DNA of 64,000 nt from an uncultured Pelagibacteraceae bacterium (GTDB lineage: Bacteria > Pseudomonadota > Alphaproteobacteria > Pelagibacterales > Pelagibacteraceae): positions 1-64,000 of the forward strand of contig CACMDY010000004.1 in assembly GCA_902612605.1 (NCBI GenBank), read 5' to 3'. Below the pieces are notes generated by a model, which ran no database searches, was not told where the DNA came from, and saw only the letters and a program-made list of their open reading frames with translations. Each line of letters opens with the position of its first letter. The first letter of the stretch is position 1. Positions 43,828 to 53,984 of this stretch are shown in pieces. The translations under genes and the position numbers were made by a program.

Positions 43828-44634
43828 ATGAAGATTTTATTTTTAGGTGATATAGTTGGAGACGCAGGCTTTAAATCAGTAAAAAAAAACTTGCAAAATA
43901 TAGTCTCAAAAAAAGGTATAGATTTTGTTTGTGTTAACGGTGAAAATGCAGCCAGTGATGGTGTGGGTTTAACTGAAAATATTGCTAATGAACTTTTTAA
44001 TGTAGGTGTAGATGTAATTACAACAGGCAATCATGTTTGGGATCAAAAAGAAATTTATGAATATATAAAAACTGAAAAAAAATTATTAAGACCAATAAAT
44101 ATGAGTGGAAATTTACCTGGTAAAGGTTTTTCCATATTCAATTCAAAAAAAAATCTAAAAGTTGGTGTACTAAATCTTATGGGTAACGTTTTTATGAAAA
44201 AGTGTGATGATGTTTTTAAAATTGCTACTGAATTTATCGCAGAAAAAAAAAAATCAAAAGATTATGATTTTTTAATAGTGGATTTTCATGGAGAAATAAC
44301 AAGTGAAAAAATGGCTATAGGTAATCTATTTGATGGATACGCAACTTTAGTTGTAGGTACCCATACGCACGTCCCAACAAATGATGCAAGAGTCCTAAAA
44401 AATGGAACTAGCTATATTACTGATGCTGGAATGTGTGGCGACTATGACTCGGTAATTGGTATGAATGCACAAAATTCAATTAACAGATTTTTAAAAAAAG
44501 AAGCAGTAAAACATTTTCCTGCCAATGGAGAAGCATCTCTGAGTGGGGTAGTCGTAGATTGTGATGTAAGAAATGGACTAGCAAAAAATATAGAAAGTTT
44601 CATTTTTGGTGGGAGTTTAAATAACGTAAATTAA
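43828..44634 (+). CDS. YmdB-type metallophosphoesterase
   Basis: A 268-residue protein. It has LFLGDIVGDAG (residues 4-14), VNGENAA (about 37-43), TTGNHVWDQKEI (about 66-77), VDFHGE (about 151-156) and THTHVPTND (about 179-187), which give the Asp, Asn and His residues of the two-metal site. The YmdB family (TIGR00282) hydrolyses 2',3'-cyclic nucleotides and affects RNA turnover in Bacillus. It sits between the folate enzyme gene and yebC with two-base gaps. Confidence 0.9.
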   Translation: MKILFLGDIVGDAGFKSVKKNLQNIVSKKGIDFVCVNGENAASDGVGLTENIANELFNVGVDVITTGNHVWDQKEIYEYIKTEKKLLRPINMSGNLPGKGFSIFNSKKNLKVGVLNLMGNVFMKKCDDVFKIATEFIAEKKKSKDYDFLIVDFHGEITSEKMAIGNLFDGYATLVVGTHTHVPTNDARVLKNGTSYITDAGMCGDYDSVIGMNAQNSINRFLKKEAVKHFPANGEASLSGVVVDCDVRNGLAKNIESFIFGGSLNNVN

Positions 44635-44636
44635 TT

Positions 44637-45359
44637 ATGGCTGGACACTCACATTGGGCGGGTATTAAACATAAAAAAGGCAAAGCTGACAAACAGAGAT
44701 CAAAAATTTTTTCTAAACTCTCCAGAGAAATCACTGTAGCTGCAAAACTAGGAGATAAGAATCCCGATATGAATTCGAGATTAAGATCAGCAATACAAGC
44801 AGCCAGATCAGCTAACATGCCAAAAGAAAATATTGAGAGAGCAATTGAAAAGTCTTCTAACAATGATCAATCAAATTTTGAAAATATTAGGTATGAAGGT
44901 TTTGGACCTAGCAAATCTGCTGTAATAGTTGAAGCATTGACTGATAATAAAAATAGAACTGCTTCTAATATTAGAACAATATTTTCGAAAAATAACGGTT
45001 CTTTAGGAACCCAGGGCTCTGCATCACATAATTTTCAAAGATTGGGTGTAATTAAAATAGATAAAAATGAAATTGAACAAGATAAAATTTTTGAATTAGC
45101 AATCGAGTCGGGAGCAAATGATTGTATTTCTCGTGATGAATTTCATGAAGTGCATACGGATATCGATGAAATATATGAGGTAAAAAAAAAATTTGAAAAA
45201 GTTATAGCAAATTTTCTCTCTACTGAAATCGAGTGGCTACCCATAAATAAGGTATCTCTTAAAGGTGAAGAAAATCAAAATATGGTAAAATTTTTAGAAA
45301 CTCTTGACGATGAGGATGATGTTCAAAATGTTTATACAAATGTTAACTTTGAAGACTAA
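44637..45359 (+). CDS. yebC: YebC/PmpR-family protein
   Basis: A 240-residue protein starting MAGHSHWAGIKHKKGKADKQR, the hallmark of the family. KIFSKLSREITVAAKLG, NMPKENIERAI (about 60-70) and YEGFGPSK follow. The family has been described as DNA-binding regulators and, more recently, as translation factors easing stalled ribosomes. It directly precedes the RuvC-like gene with no gap, the classic yebC-ruvC neighbourhood. Confidence 0.96.
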   Translation: MAGHSHWAGIKHKKGKADKQRSKIFSKLSREITVAAKLGDKNPDMNSRLRSAIQAARSANMPKENIERAIEKSSNNDQSNFENIRYEGFGPSKSAVIVEALTDNKNRTASNIRTIFSKNNGSLGTQGSASHNFQRLGVIKIDKNEIEQDKIFELAIESGANDCISRDEFHEVHTDIDEIYEVKKKFEKVIANFLSTEIEWLPINKVSLKGEENQNMVKFLETLDDEDDVQNVYTNVNFED

Positions 45360-45857
45360 ATGATAATTGTTGGAATTGATCCAGGAATAGCGGGTGCTAT
45401 CTGTTTTTTTTCTAGTGGGAATGTTATTGATGTAATCGACATGCCTACAATGGCTGAAGGAAAAAAAAATAAAAAACAAGTTAATGGTAGGCAAATTTAT
45501 AATGAAATAATGCTAATAAAAAATAAATTTAATAATGAAAAAATCAATGTAATAGTCGAGCAAGTTTCTGCTATGCCAGGACAAGGTGTAACAAGTATGT
45601 TTAATTTTGGACAATCATTTGGGGTAATTAAAGGCATATGTTCTGCAATGGAACTACCCATTTTTTATGTTAGACCAGCAAAATGGAAAAAACATTTTAA
45701 TTTGATTAATTCTGAAAAAGATGCCAGCAGAACTAAAGTAATAGAGATGTTTCCTAGAATTTCCAATAAGTTATCAAGAAAAAAAGATAATAATAAAGCA
45801 GACGCTATTTTAATTGCTCAATATTTTGAAAACACTAGGGAAAACAACGATAACTAG
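45360..45857 (+). CDS. ruvC: RuvC-like Holliday junction resolvase of phage type
   Basis: A 165-residue RNase H-fold nuclease. Acidic residues fit the active site: Asp7 (GIDPG), Glu67 (IVEQVS), and Asp143/Asp148 in KKDNNKADAILIA. The body (QVSAMPGQGVTSMFNFGQSFG, then RPAKWKKHF) is closer to the phage RuvC-like group than to the cellular MRILGIDPGxxxTG form. It lies at the normal ruvC place after yebC, but ruvA and ruvB, which usually follow, are not here; tolQ comes next. It may be a replacement of the cellular gene by a phage-type one, which is inference. Confidence 0.8.
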   Translation: MIIVGIDPGIAGAICFFSSGNVIDVIDMPTMAEGKKNKKQVNGRQIYNEIMLIKNKFNNEKINVIVEQVSAMPGQGVTSMFNFGQSFGVIKGICSAMELPIFYVRPAKWKKHFNLINSEKDASRTKVIEMFPRISNKLSRKKDNNKADAILIAQYFENTRENNDN

Positions 45858-45913
45858 ACTTTCAGAGTATTTAGAAGTCAAATTAATGACATATTTTAAT
45901 GGGAAACGATTGA

Positions 45914-46588
45914 ATGGAAGCAGATATTGCAACACAAAGCTTAGGATTAGCAAGTAACACAGATTTTTCTTTAATTAGTTTGTTTTTGCGCGCGGATATA
46001 ATTGTCAAGTCAGTAATCATAATATTAATTGTAAGTTCTATTTATTCATGGGCAATAATATTTGAAAAAATAAGAATGTTTAGAAAAATTAATAAAAGTG
46101 CAGAGGAATTTGAAGAGAAATTCTGGAAATCAAAGTCTGCTGAAACATTTTATAACAGTCTGCCTTCAAACATTGAGGATCCTATGGCAAAATTATTTAA
46201 AAGTTCTATGCAGACAGTCATGAAAACAAGATCAAAATCAAATTTATCTGAGAGACTATCTAGCGTTTTAGAAGTAAATATCGAAAAACAAATGGTGGCA
46301 GTCGAAAAATATAATAGTTTTCTTGCAACTGTTGGATCGACAGCTCCATTTATAGGATTGTTTGGAACTGTTTGGGGAATTATGAACTCATTTCAATCGA
46401 TTGCAATTTCAAGAAATACCAGTCTTGCAATAGTAGCGCCAGGTATTGCAGAAGCCTTATTTGCAACGGCACTTGGATTATTAGCTGCAATTCCTGCTGT
46501 AATTGCATACAATAAATTTAATTCAGACTCTAGAAAATATTCTCAAAAATTAGAAAATTTTTCAAAAAGATTCTTATCAATTATTTAA
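45914..46588 (+). CDS. tolQ: TolQ proton-channel protein
   Basis: A 224-residue membrane protein. Helix 1 is around residues 32-50 (VIIILIVSSIYSWAIIFEK). Helices 2 and 3 lie in FLATVGSTAPFIGLFGTVWGIMNSF (about 136-160) and APGIAEALFATALGLLAAIPAVIAYN (about 176-201), with the conserved Thr/Ser lining the channel. With TolR it uses the proton gradient to drive TolA in outer-membrane constriction. The tolR start immediately follows its stop. Confidence 0.95.
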   Translation: MEADIATQSLGLASNTDFSLISLFLRADIIVKSVIIILIVSSIYSWAIIFEKIRMFRKINKSAEEFEEKFWKSKSAETFYNSLPSNIEDPMAKLFKSSMQTVMKTRSKSNLSERLSSVLEVNIEKQMVAVEKYNSFLATVGSTAPFIGLFGTVWGIMNSFQSIAISRNTSLAIVAPGIAEALFATALGLLAAIPAVIAYNKFNSDSRKYSQKLENFSKRFLSII

Positions 46589-47005
46589 ATGGGATTTAAG
46601 CTCAAAAGTTCAAAAAACGATCCAATGAGTGAAATTAATGTTACACCATTTGTTGATGTAATGTTGGTTTTGTTAATTATATTCATGGTCACTGCACCAT
46701 TACTTACTGTTGGAGTCCAGGTAGATTTGCCAGAAACTTCTGCCGATACACTTCCTGAGGAAAATGAACCTTTAACTCTAACAATTAATTCTAAAGGTGA
46801 AATTTTTATTCAGGAAACAAAAGTTGAATTTAATAATTTAATTGTAAAAATATTGGCAGTGTCGAATAATAGAACTGATACAAGAATATATGTCAGGGGA
46901 GACAAGGCTATTAACTATGGCAGGGTTCTTGAAATTATGGGAATGCTTTCAGGGTCAGGTTTTACAAAAGTTGCTTTAATATCAGAACCGAATAAAGAGA
47001 GATAA
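46589..47005 (+). CDS. tolR: TolR
   Basis: A 138-residue protein with one transmembrane helix (about 22-42) in EINVTPFVDVMLVLLIIFMV. The Asp of FVDVMLVLL is the proton-carrying residue. The periplasmic domain ends with YVRGDKAINYGRVLEIMGML. It works with TolQ as the motor of the Tol-Pal system. No gap separates it from tolQ, and five bases separate it from tolA. Confidence 0.95.
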   Translation: MGFKLKSSKNDPMSEINVTPFVDVMLVLLIIFMVTAPLLTVGVQVDLPETSADTLPEENEPLTLTINSKGEIFIQETKVEFNNLIVKILAVSNNRTDTRIYVRGDKAINYGRVLEIMGMLSGSGFTKVALISEPNKER

Positions 47006-47010
47006 AGATT

Positions 47011-47979
47011 ATGTATCGAGGTCTTTTAATCTCATCTGGATTTCATGTTGGTATTGTTATGATGAGTATTTTGGCTTTGCCATTTGTTGCCAAAAAACCC
47101 CTAGATATTCCACCTCTTATTTCTGTTGAACTTATTCAAATAGCCGAAAAGACAAATATTCCTTTCGCACCAAAAGCATCAAAAATAATTGAGAAGGCAA
47201 AAAAAGAAAATGAAAAGCTTTTGTCTGAACAGGCCCCTCCTAAAAAAGTAAAAAAAGATAAAAAAAAAGAAGTTCAAACAGATAAAAAAAAAAATGAAAT
47301 TTCTAAAGTTGCATCAAAAAAAACACCAACCAGTGAAAATAAAATAGAAAAGTTAAAAAAAGAAAAATTAAATGCTGTACCAATGCCAGATGAAGACAAA
47401 CAAAAAATACAACCTAAAGAAGAAAAAAAGCAGAAACCTTCTAAAGAAATCAATGATGAAAATATAAAAAAAATAGTTCAAACTAAAAAACCAATTTTAG
47501 ATGAGAAAAAAGTTAAACAAGTGTCTGAATTTGAAAAAAAAGAAAAATTGGATTTAAATGAAATTGCAGCTTTAATTGATAAAAAAAAAGAAAATTTAGC
47601 AGAAACAAAAAAAGAAGTTGATAAGATTTCTCAATCAACTGATGAGACTATGAACTATTCAAAGCTAACATTAAGTGAAGAAGATGCTTTAAAGGCTCAA
47701 ATATTTACATGTTGGAGTGTTCCTATAGGTTTGCCATTTAGTGAGGATTTATTAGTTAGAGTTAAACTCCAATTAAAACCGGACGGAACAATTGAAAAGC
47801 TTGAAATGCTTGATCATGCAAAAATGAATACACCTGGAAAAGAAAAATTTAGAACACTAGCAGATAGTGTAAGGCGAGCTATTCAGTTGTGCAATCCATT
47901 AAAAGTTCCCACAAGTGGTTATGAAAGATGGAAAAATATGATTTTAAATTTTGATGCTCGTGATATGCTTGGAGGATAA
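47011..47979 (+). CDS. tolA: TolA-like periplasm-spanning protein
   Basis: A 322-residue protein: an N-terminal membrane helix (about 6-26, [20 protein letters not shown] with the Ser/His motif that meets TolQR), then a long Lys/Glu-rich helical region (about 55-215), and a C-terminal domain with [20 protein letters not shown] and [15 protein letters not shown] elements (about 232-310). It links the inner-membrane motor to Pal/TolB at the outer membrane. Its stop overlaps the tolB start by one base. Confidence 0.88.
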   Translation: MYRGLLISSGFHVGIVMMSILALPFVAKKPLDIPPLISVELIQIAEKTNIPFAPKASKIIEKAKKENEKLLSEQAPPKKVKKDKKKEVQTDKKKNEISKVASKKTPTSENKIEKLKKEKLNAVPMPDEDKQKIQPKEEKKQKPSKEINDENIKKIVQTKKPILDEKKVKQVSEFEKKEKLDLNEIAALIDKKKENLAETKKEVDKISQSTDETMNYSKLTLSEEDALKAQIFTCWSVPIGLPFSEDLLVRVKLQLKPDGTIEKLEMLDHAKMNTPGKEKFRTLADSVRRAIQLCNPLKVPTSGYERWKNMILNFDARDMLGG

Positions 47980-49325
47980 TGATTAGAATAATCAATTTAT
48001 TTTTTATTATATTTTTTTTATTATCAGCTAAGGCTTATTCATTAATAGAGATTGATATAACAAGGGGTAATTTAGATCCGTTACCAATTGCAGTTTCTCC
48101 ATTGTTTCAAGATGACAATTCAAAAAGAAATTCAATTAATGAACTTAAAATTGAAAATGTTGGATCTGAGATTTCGTTAGTTGTAGAAAATAATTTGAAA
48201 ATTTCAGGTTTATTTAATCCTCTTAGTAAAGAAGCATTTTTACAAAAGCCAGATATTGCTCATTTAAAACCAAGATTTGAGGATTGGGCATTGATTAAAG
48301 CTCAAGCTTTAATTACAGGCAAAGTAACAATTGAGGACAAAAAATTAAAAGTTGAATTTAGACTCTGGGATATTTTAGCTGGAAGAGAAATGATGGCTTT
48401 AGCATTTACAACGGTTCCAAGTAATTGGAGAAGAGTTGGACATATAATTTCTGATAAAGTTTATGAAAGATTAACTGGAGAAAAAGGATATTTTGATACC
48501 AGAATTATTTATGTGTCTGAAGAAGGACCTAAGACTGCAAGAGTTAAGAAGTTGGCTATTATGGATCAAGACGGTTTTAACACAAAATATTTAACATTAG
48601 GAAATGAATTAGTTTTAACTCCTAGATTTAATCCGACAAGTCAGATGGTGACTTACTTATCTTATTTTAAAAATCTACCAAGAGTATATTTATTAGATAT
48701 TGAAACTGGTACGCAGGAAGTAGTTGGTGATTTTCCAGGAATGACATTTGCTCCAAGATTTTCTCCTGATGGAAAGAAAATTATTATGAGTTTTGCTAAA
48801 GATGGTAACTCAGATATTTATACTATGGATTTAGAAAATAGAATTGTTGAAAGAATAACAAATCATCCATCAATTGATACATCGCCATCTTACTCACCTG
48901 ATAATCGATTTATAACTTTTAATTCCGATAGGAGTGGTTATCAACAAATTTACGTAATGAAATCTGATGGGTCAAATGTAAAAAGAATTTCATTTGGTAA
49001 AGGATTGTATGGCACGCCTGTATGGTCTCCAAGAGGCGATTTAATTGCATTCACAAAATTACATAAAGGGAAATTTTATATTGGTGTTATGCGAACAGAT
49101 GGTTCAGGTGAGAGATTGTTAACTGAAAATTACTATCAAGAAGCTCCCTCGTGGTCTCCTAATGGAAGGGTATTAATTTTTTATAGAGAAACCAAATCTA
49201 ACGATAAAGGTGAAGGATTTAGCGCAAAACTTTGGTCTATAGATCTAACAGGATATAATGAAAGGCAGGTTCAAACAGAGACTGACGCCTCCGACCCATC
49301 TTGGTCGTCTTTACTCAGTAATTAG
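47979..49325 (+). CDS. tolB: Tol-Pal system beta-propeller protein TolB
   Basis: A 448-residue periplasmic protein with a signal peptide (about residues 1-20, ending AKAYS). The N-terminal domain (about 25-160) precedes a six-bladed propeller of repeated [12 protein letters not shown] / [10 protein letters not shown] / [11 protein letters not shown] / [10 protein letters not shown] units (about 195-430). TolB binds Pal and TolA. It is followed by a 99-bp gap before pal, where a separate promoter may lie. Confidence 0.96.
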   Translation: MIRIINLFFIIFFLLSAKAYSLIEIDITRGNLDPLPIAVSPLFQDDNSKRNSINELKIENVGSEISLVVENNLKISGLFNPLSKEAFLQKPDIAHLKPRFEDWALIKAQALITGKVTIEDKKLKVEFRLWDILAGREMMALAFTTVPSNWRRVGHIISDKVYERLTGEKGYFDTRIIYVSEEGPKTARVKKLAIMDQDGFNTKYLTLGNELVLTPRFNPTSQMVTYLSYFKNLPRVYLLDIETGTQEVVGDFPGMTFAPRFSPDGKKIIMSFAKDGNSDIYTMDLENRIVERITNHPSIDTSPSYSPDNRFITFNSDRSGYQQIYVMKSDGSNVKRISFGKGLYGTPVWSPRGDLIAFTKLHKGKFYIGVMRTDGSGERLLTENYYQEAPSWSPNGRVLIFYRETKSNDKGEGFSAKLWSIDLTGYNERQVQTETDASDPSWSSLLSN

Positions 49326-49424
49326 GCCTTTTTTATTAATTTTTAATATAAATTAAGTTGATTTTTATGCTTGAAACATCTAATTAGTTGTGAAAAAGTT
49401 CTAATAAAATATTAAGGAGCATTA

Positions 49425-49913
49425 ATGAATTTTAGCAAATCATTTAGAAATACTTTTCTAGTTATATTATTAAGTTTAATCGTATCAGCTTGTGCAACGA
49501 AAAAAACCACTACAAAAGTAGAAGGTCAAATGCAAGGTGACGTTTATACAGGTACTGATACTGTTAAATATTTAGCTGACGGTGTTCCAGACAGAGTATT
49601 TTTTGCAACAAACGAATCTATTTTGACAACTAAATCAAGAGACACATTAAGAAAACAAGCAAACTGGTTAAGAGAGAATTCTAGCATCAATGTTGTGGTC
49701 GAAGGCCACGCAGATGAAAGAGGAACAAGGGAATATAACTTAGCACTAGGTGAAAGAAGAGCAAATGCTGCCAAAGATTATCTGATCACTTACGGAATAT
49801 CTGCAGATAGAATTTCAGTAATAAGTTATGGTAAAGAAAGACCTGTTGACTCAGGTTCAAACCCACTTTCTTGGTCGAAAAACAGAAGATCTGTAACCGT
49901 AAAAGCTAATTAA
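49425..49913 (+). CDS. pal: peptidoglycan-associated lipoprotein Pal
   Basis: A 162-residue lipoprotein. The signal ends in a lipobox, VSACA, with Cys22 or so as the acylated residue. The OmpA-like domain (about 55-162) contains VVVEGHADERGTREYNLALGERRANAAKDYL with the Asp and Arg that hold diaminopimelate, and ISYGKERP. A clear Shine-Dalgarno (AGGAG at 49415-49419, five bases before ATG) is one of few in this window and fits high expression. A hairpin terminator follows the gene. Confidence 0.96.
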   Translation: MNFSKSFRNTFLVILLSLIVSACATKKTTTKVEGQMQGDVYTGTDTVKYLADGVPDRVFFATNESILTTKSRDTLRKQANWLRENSSINVVVEGHADERGTREYNLALGERRANAAKDYLITYGISADRISVISYGKERPVDSGSNPLSWSKNRRSVTVKAN

Positions 49914-49931
49914 AGCTATTTGAAATATTTT

Positions 49932-49975
49932 AAAGACCCTAAGATTATTATTAATAATTTCAGGGTCTTTTTTTT
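49932..49975 (+). terminator. rho-independent terminator after pal
   Basis: A 9-bp perfect inverted repeat, AAAGACCCT (49932-49940) and AGGGTCTTT (49962-49970), with a 21-base AT-rich loop, is followed by a T run to 49975. It lies 18 bases after the pal stop and is the clearest factor-independent terminator I see in the window. It would separate pal from cpoB. Confidence 0.85.
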
Positions 49976-50003
49976 GCCATCATTATAATTAAAAAATAAT
50001 TAG

Positions 50004-51008
50004 ATGTTTAAAAAGTACACCAACATTTTTACTTGTATAATTTCTATATTTTTTATTTCATTAAGTGCAACTTCTGAGGAACTGAGCATGGGAGAAATTT
50101 TAGAAATTATTCAAAAAGATCTTAGAACTTTGGAAAGAGCAGTTTATTCAGAATCATTTCAGAAAAAAACTGGAGGCGAAACTGCTTTAACAAATAAGGA
50201 AACAGAAGATGTCTTGACAAGACATCTATTAAAATTGTCTGAAATAGAAAAACAATTTCAAAATCTGACTAACAAATTTGAAGAAATTAATTTTAAAGTA
50301 GATAAATTATCGTCAAGACTTTCTAAAACTCAAGCAGATAATCAATTAAGATTTCAAGATTTAGAAAATAATTCTAACCTCGTTCAAAAAAGTGATAACA
50401 ATCAAGAAAACTTAATTACAAATGAAAATCTTGATAATGATCTAGCCAGCAAAAAAATTATGCCAGGAGCATCCCAACCTCAAGATTTAGGCACAATATC
50501 ATATAAGGACATGACAGACACAAATGATACACAAGCAATACAGTCTGTCGAAACAACCCAGACAATTTTGACAGAAAGTTTTATAAACGAGGAAAAAATT
50601 TTACCTGACGCTTCTCCTTTAGAGCAATATGAATTCGCAACTAGTTTTTTAAAGGTGGGAGATTATAATATGGCAGAAAGAGCATTCAGGGAATTTGTTG
50701 ATACAAATCCAGATAATGATCTTTCTGGAAATGCGCAGTATTGGTATGCAGAAACTTTTAGAATAAGACAGCTCTACACAGATGCAGCATCTGCTTATTT
50801 AGAGGGTTACCAAAAATATCCCAAGAGTGAAAAAGCACCTATTAACCTTTTGAAGCTTGGTGTATCTTTAGTTCAAATAGGAGAGAAAGATCAGGGTTGC
50901 TTAATGATTGCTGGTGTAAAAAAACAGTATCCAAATGCCACTCAATCAGTTCTTCAAAAAGCCAAATATGAAGAGAAAAAGTTTGAGTGCAACAAAGAAA
51001 ACTCCTAA
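50004..51008 (+). CDS. cpoB: Tol-Pal coordinator CpoB/YbgF
   Basis: A 334-residue periplasmic protein with a signal peptide (about 1-22, ending SATSEE). A coiled-coil region (about 70-125) is followed by a low-complexity linker. TPR units in the C-terminal 130 residues start at PLEQYEFATSFLKVGDYNMAERAFREFVD and continue with NAQYWYAETFRIRQLYTDAASAYLEGYQKYP and APINLLKLGVSLVQIG. This is the YbgF/CpoB plan, coordinating envelope constriction with peptidoglycan synthesis. Its 3' end overlaps tilS. Confidence 0.9.
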   Translation: MFKKYTNIFTCIISIFFISLSATSEELSMGEILEIIQKDLRTLERAVYSESFQKKTGGETALTNKETEDVLTRHLLKLSEIEKQFQNLTNKFEEINFKVDKLSSRLSKTQADNQLRFQDLENNSNLVQKSDNNQENLITNENLDNDLASKKIMPGASQPQDLGTISYKDMTDTNDTQAIQSVETTQTILTESFINEEKILPDASPLEQYEFATSFLKVGDYNMAERAFREFVDTNPDNDLSGNAQYWYAETFRIRQLYTDAASAYLEGYQKYPKSEKAPINLLKLGVSLVQIGEKDQGCLMIAGVKKQYPNATQSVLQKAKYEEKKFECNKENS

Positions 51009-52017
51009 TTTTTATTTAACAAAATTAAAGGATCCTAAAGTTAAAAAATTATATAAATTATTTTCAAACAATCTTACTTCTTTAGATGTTGCAAAAAAAA
51101 AGGTAATGGTTGGAGTATCGGGCGGCGCTGATAGCTTATCTATTTTATTTTTTTCTCAGTGTTATGCGTTGAAACACAAGGTAAAATTGCATCCAATAAT
51201 AATTGATCACAATTTAAGGAAAGAATCATCTATTGAAGCGAAAAATTTAAAGTTTAAACTTAAAAAAGGTTTCAGAATTAATTGCAAAATTCTAAAAAGA
51301 AAAAATACTAAAAATAATAAAAATATACAATCTTTCGCAAGAGACCTAAGATATGATTTGTTTTATAAAGAATGTATCAAGCATAATATAAAATATCTAC
51401 TATTAGGTCATCACAAAAATGATTTGATAGAAAATTTTTTTATAAGATTGCTAAGAGGTTCTGGTTTAAAAGGACTTGTTTCTTTTGACAAAAATGTAAG
51501 TGATTATAATGATATAAAGATTATCAGACCATTTTTGTCTACTCCAAAAAAAGAACTAATCAATATTAATAAAAAAACATTTGGTTTTTTTATAAATGAT
51601 CCTTCAAATAATAATGATAAATTTTTAAGGAGCAGAATTAGAAAACTTTTAAGAAATTTAGATAAAGAAGGTCTAAACTTTGATAAATTCTATTTAACTT
51701 TAAAAAATTTATCAAAAAGTAATCAAGTTATTGAATTTTTTGTTGAGAAAAATGTTGTTGAAAACTCAAAATATTTTCAAAAAGATAAAAAAATTATTTT
51801 AAACCAATCTTTTTTTAAAAATCCAGACGAAATTATTTTAAGAAGTTTCATGCAAGTAATTCAACATATCAGCAAGAAAAAAAACTATCCACGAGGCAAA
51901 AAAGTATTAGGCCTCTTAGATTCTTTAATGTTTTCAGACAAAAATGTAAAATTGACACTTTCTGGATGTATTATTGAAAAAATTAGAGATTCAGTGATTA
52001 TTTACCCAGAAAATTGA
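50968..52017 (+). CDS. tilS: tRNA(Ile)-lysidine synthase
   Basis: A 349-residue enzyme; I use the ATG at 50968, although one 33 bp upstream is in frame and both overlap cpoB. The N-type ATP-pyrophosphatase loop is VGVSGGADSLSIL (about 39-51). IIDHNLRKES (about 72-81), LLGHHKNDLIENFFIRLLRGSGLKGL (about 145-170) and RSRIRKLL follow. TilS puts lysidine at the wobble C of the tRNA-Ile that reads AUA, essential in this AUA-rich genome. Confidence 0.9.
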   Translation: MKRKSLSATKKTPNFYLTKLKDPKVKKLYKLFSNNLTSLDVAKKKVMVGVSGGADSLSILFFSQCYALKHKVKLHPIIIDHNLRKESSIEAKNLKFKLKKGFRINCKILKRKNTKNNKNIQSFARDLRYDLFYKECIKHNIKYLLLGHHKNDLIENFFIRLLRGSGLKGLVSFDKNVSDYNDIKIIRPFLSTPKKELININKKTFGFFINDPSNNNDKFLRSRIRKLLRNLDKEGLNFDKFYLTLKNLSKSNQVIEFFVEKNVVENSKYFQKDKKIILNQSFFKNPDEIILRSFMQVIQHISKKKNYPRGKKVLGLLDSLMFSDKNVKLTLSGCIIEKIRDSVIIYPEN

Positions 52018-52085
52018 TAATTTTTTTTGATAAATGATCAAAATGACACTTGTTAATTTACTAATAATTCTTAATTTAATGCTTT

Positions 52086-53978
52086 ATGAATTTTAAAAAC
52101 TTAGCTATGTGGGGAATAATCGTTATTTTGACGATAGGGCTATATAACATGTTTAAAAACCCTCAGGGGTCCATTTCCCAAAAAAATAAAATTATTTTCT
52201 CAGAATTCTTAAGCGAAGTAGACAATGGAAGAGTTGTTAAAGTTGAAATACAAGGAAAAAATATAAAAGGTGTATTATCAAATGGAAATCAATTTACTAC
52301 CTATGCGCCTGAAGACCCGAACTTAATTCAGAAGCTAAGTGATAAAGGTGTTAGTATTTCTGCTAGTCCATTAGAGGAAAAAATGCCTTCACTTTTAGGA
52401 ATACTTCTTTCATGGTTCCCAATGCTTTTATTAATCGCTGTTTGGATTTTTTTTATGAGACAAATGCAAGGTGGAAAAGGTGGTGCAATGGGCTTTGGAA
52501 GATCGAAAGCAAAAATGATGAACGAGGTAAAAGGTAAAGTTACTTTTAACGATGTTGCTGGTGTTGAGGAGGCTAAAGAAGAAGTAGAGGAAGTTGTAGA
52601 ATTTCTAAAAGATCCTAGGAAGTTCAGTAGATTAGGTGGAAAAATTCCAAGAGGCTGTTTATTAGTTGGTCCTCCTGGAACTGGTAAAACACTATTAGCT
52701 AGAGCAATTGCTGGAGAAGCAGGTGTTCCTTTTTTCACGATTTCTGGATCAGATTTTGTTGAAATGTTTGTTGGTGTTGGAGCTTCAAGAGTAAGAGACA
52801 TGTTTGAACAAGGAAAAAAACATTCACCGTGTATTATATTTATTGATGAAATTGATGCAGTTGGAAGAAGCAGAGGAGCAGGTCTCGGTGGTGGGAATGA
52901 TGAAAGAGAGCAAACACTTAATCAGTTATTAGTTGAGATGGATGGTTTTGATACTAATGAGGGTGTCATTATTATTGCTGCAACTAATAGACCAGATGTA
53001 TTAGATCCAGCCCTTTTGAGACCCGGGAGATTTGACAGACAAGTTGTTGTTTCAAATCCAGATTTAATTGGTAGAGAAAAAATTTTAAAAGTACATGCGA
53101 AGAAAATATCAATGGCACCCGATGTTAACTTGAGAACAGTTGCTAGAGGAACACCCGGATTTTCTGGCGCTGATTTAGCGAACCTTGTTAACGAAGCTGC
53201 ATTGCTAGCGGCAAGAAAAAATAAAAGGATTGTGACATATCAAGAATTTGAAGAAGCAAAAGATAAAGTGATGATGGGGTCTGAAAGAAGGTCAATGGTA
53301 ATGTCTGAAGAAGAGAAAAAATTAACAGCTTACCACGAAGCGGGTCACGCTATAGTAACTATAAATGAAAAAGCTGCTTATCCTATACATAAAGCAACTA
53401 TTATACCTAGAGGGAGAGCTTTAGGAATGGTAATGCAATTACCAGAGAGAGATGAGGTTTCACAGACAAGAGAACAACTGCATGCACAAATGGCAATAGC
53501 CATGGGAGGCAGAGTTGCAGAGGAATTAATTTTTGGAGACGATAAAGTAACTACAGGAGCTTCAAGTGATATAGAACAAGCAACAAAAAGAGCAAGAGCG
53601 ATGGTTATGAGGGCTGGGTTAAGTAAAGAAATGGGTCCAGTAGCATATGGTGAAAATGAGGAAGAAGTATTTTTGGGCAGATCTGTTGCAAGACAGCAAA
53701 ATATGTCTGAAGAGACTGCAAGAAAAGTTGATAGTGAAATTAGAAAATTTGTTGATATGGGTTATGAAAGGGCAAGAAAAGTCTTAACTGATAAAATCGA
53801 TGACTTACATAAATTAGCAAAAGCTTTATTAACTTATGAAACTTTGACCGGTGCAGAAATAGAGGATTTAATAAATAAGAACATATATCCAAAAAATAAA
53901 GAAGATCTTAAAGTTGAAGATGATGATCAAAGCTCAGCACTTGGTTCAATGGGCTTAAAACCAAAGATAGTGCACTAA
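52086..53978 (+). CDS. ftsH: ATP-dependent zinc metalloprotease FtsH
   Basis: A 630-residue membrane protease. Two N-terminal membrane helices (about 5-22 and 105-125) flank a periplasmic domain. The AAA module has Walker A GPPGTGKT (about 194-201), Walker [12 protein letters not shown], and the second region of homology [20 protein letters not shown]. The zinc site HEAGH (about 418-422) and the downstream Asp-containing [10 protein letters not shown] complete it. It degrades membrane and regulatory proteins such as RpoH, also encoded in this window. Typical length. Confidence 0.98.
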   Translation: MNFKNLAMWGIIVILTIGLYNMFKNPQGSISQKNKIIFSEFLSEVDNGRVVKVEIQGKNIKGVLSNGNQFTTYAPEDPNLIQKLSDKGVSISASPLEEKMPSLLGILLSWFPMLLLIAVWIFFMRQMQGGKGGAMGFGRSKAKMMNEVKGKVTFNDVAGVEEAKEEVEEVVEFLKDPRKFSRLGGKIPRGCLLVGPPGTGKTLLARAIAGEAGVPFFTISGSDFVEMFVGVGASRVRDMFEQGKKHSPCIIFIDEIDAVGRSRGAGLGGGNDEREQTLNQLLVEMDGFDTNEGVIIIAATNRPDVLDPALLRPGRFDRQVVVSNPDLIGREKILKVHAKKISMAPDVNLRTVARGTPGFSGADLANLVNEAALLAARKNKRIVTYQEFEEAKDKVMMGSERRSMVMSEEEKKLTAYHEAGHAIVTINEKAAYPIHKATIIPRGRALGMVMQLPERDEVSQTREQLHAQMAIAMGGRVAEELIFGDDKVTTGASSDIEQATKRARAMVMRAGLSKEMGPVAYGENEEEVFLGRSVARQQNMSEETARKVDSEIRKFVDMGYERARKVLTDKIDDLHKLAKALLTYETLTGAEIEDLINKNIYPKNKEDLKVEDDDQSSALGSMGLKPKIVH

Positions 53979-53984
53979 GCACTA

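Noticed and set aside
47180..47640. Lys-rich A-rich repeats in tolA as a CRISPR or DNA repeat array
   Set aside because: There is no regular spacing or repeated unit; it is the coding sequence of the charged helical linker of TolA.
52328..52801. 157-residue frame antisense to ftsH
   Set aside because: Low-complexity Ser/Pro/Thr composition produced by the complement of a strongly conserved gene; no start context or family match.
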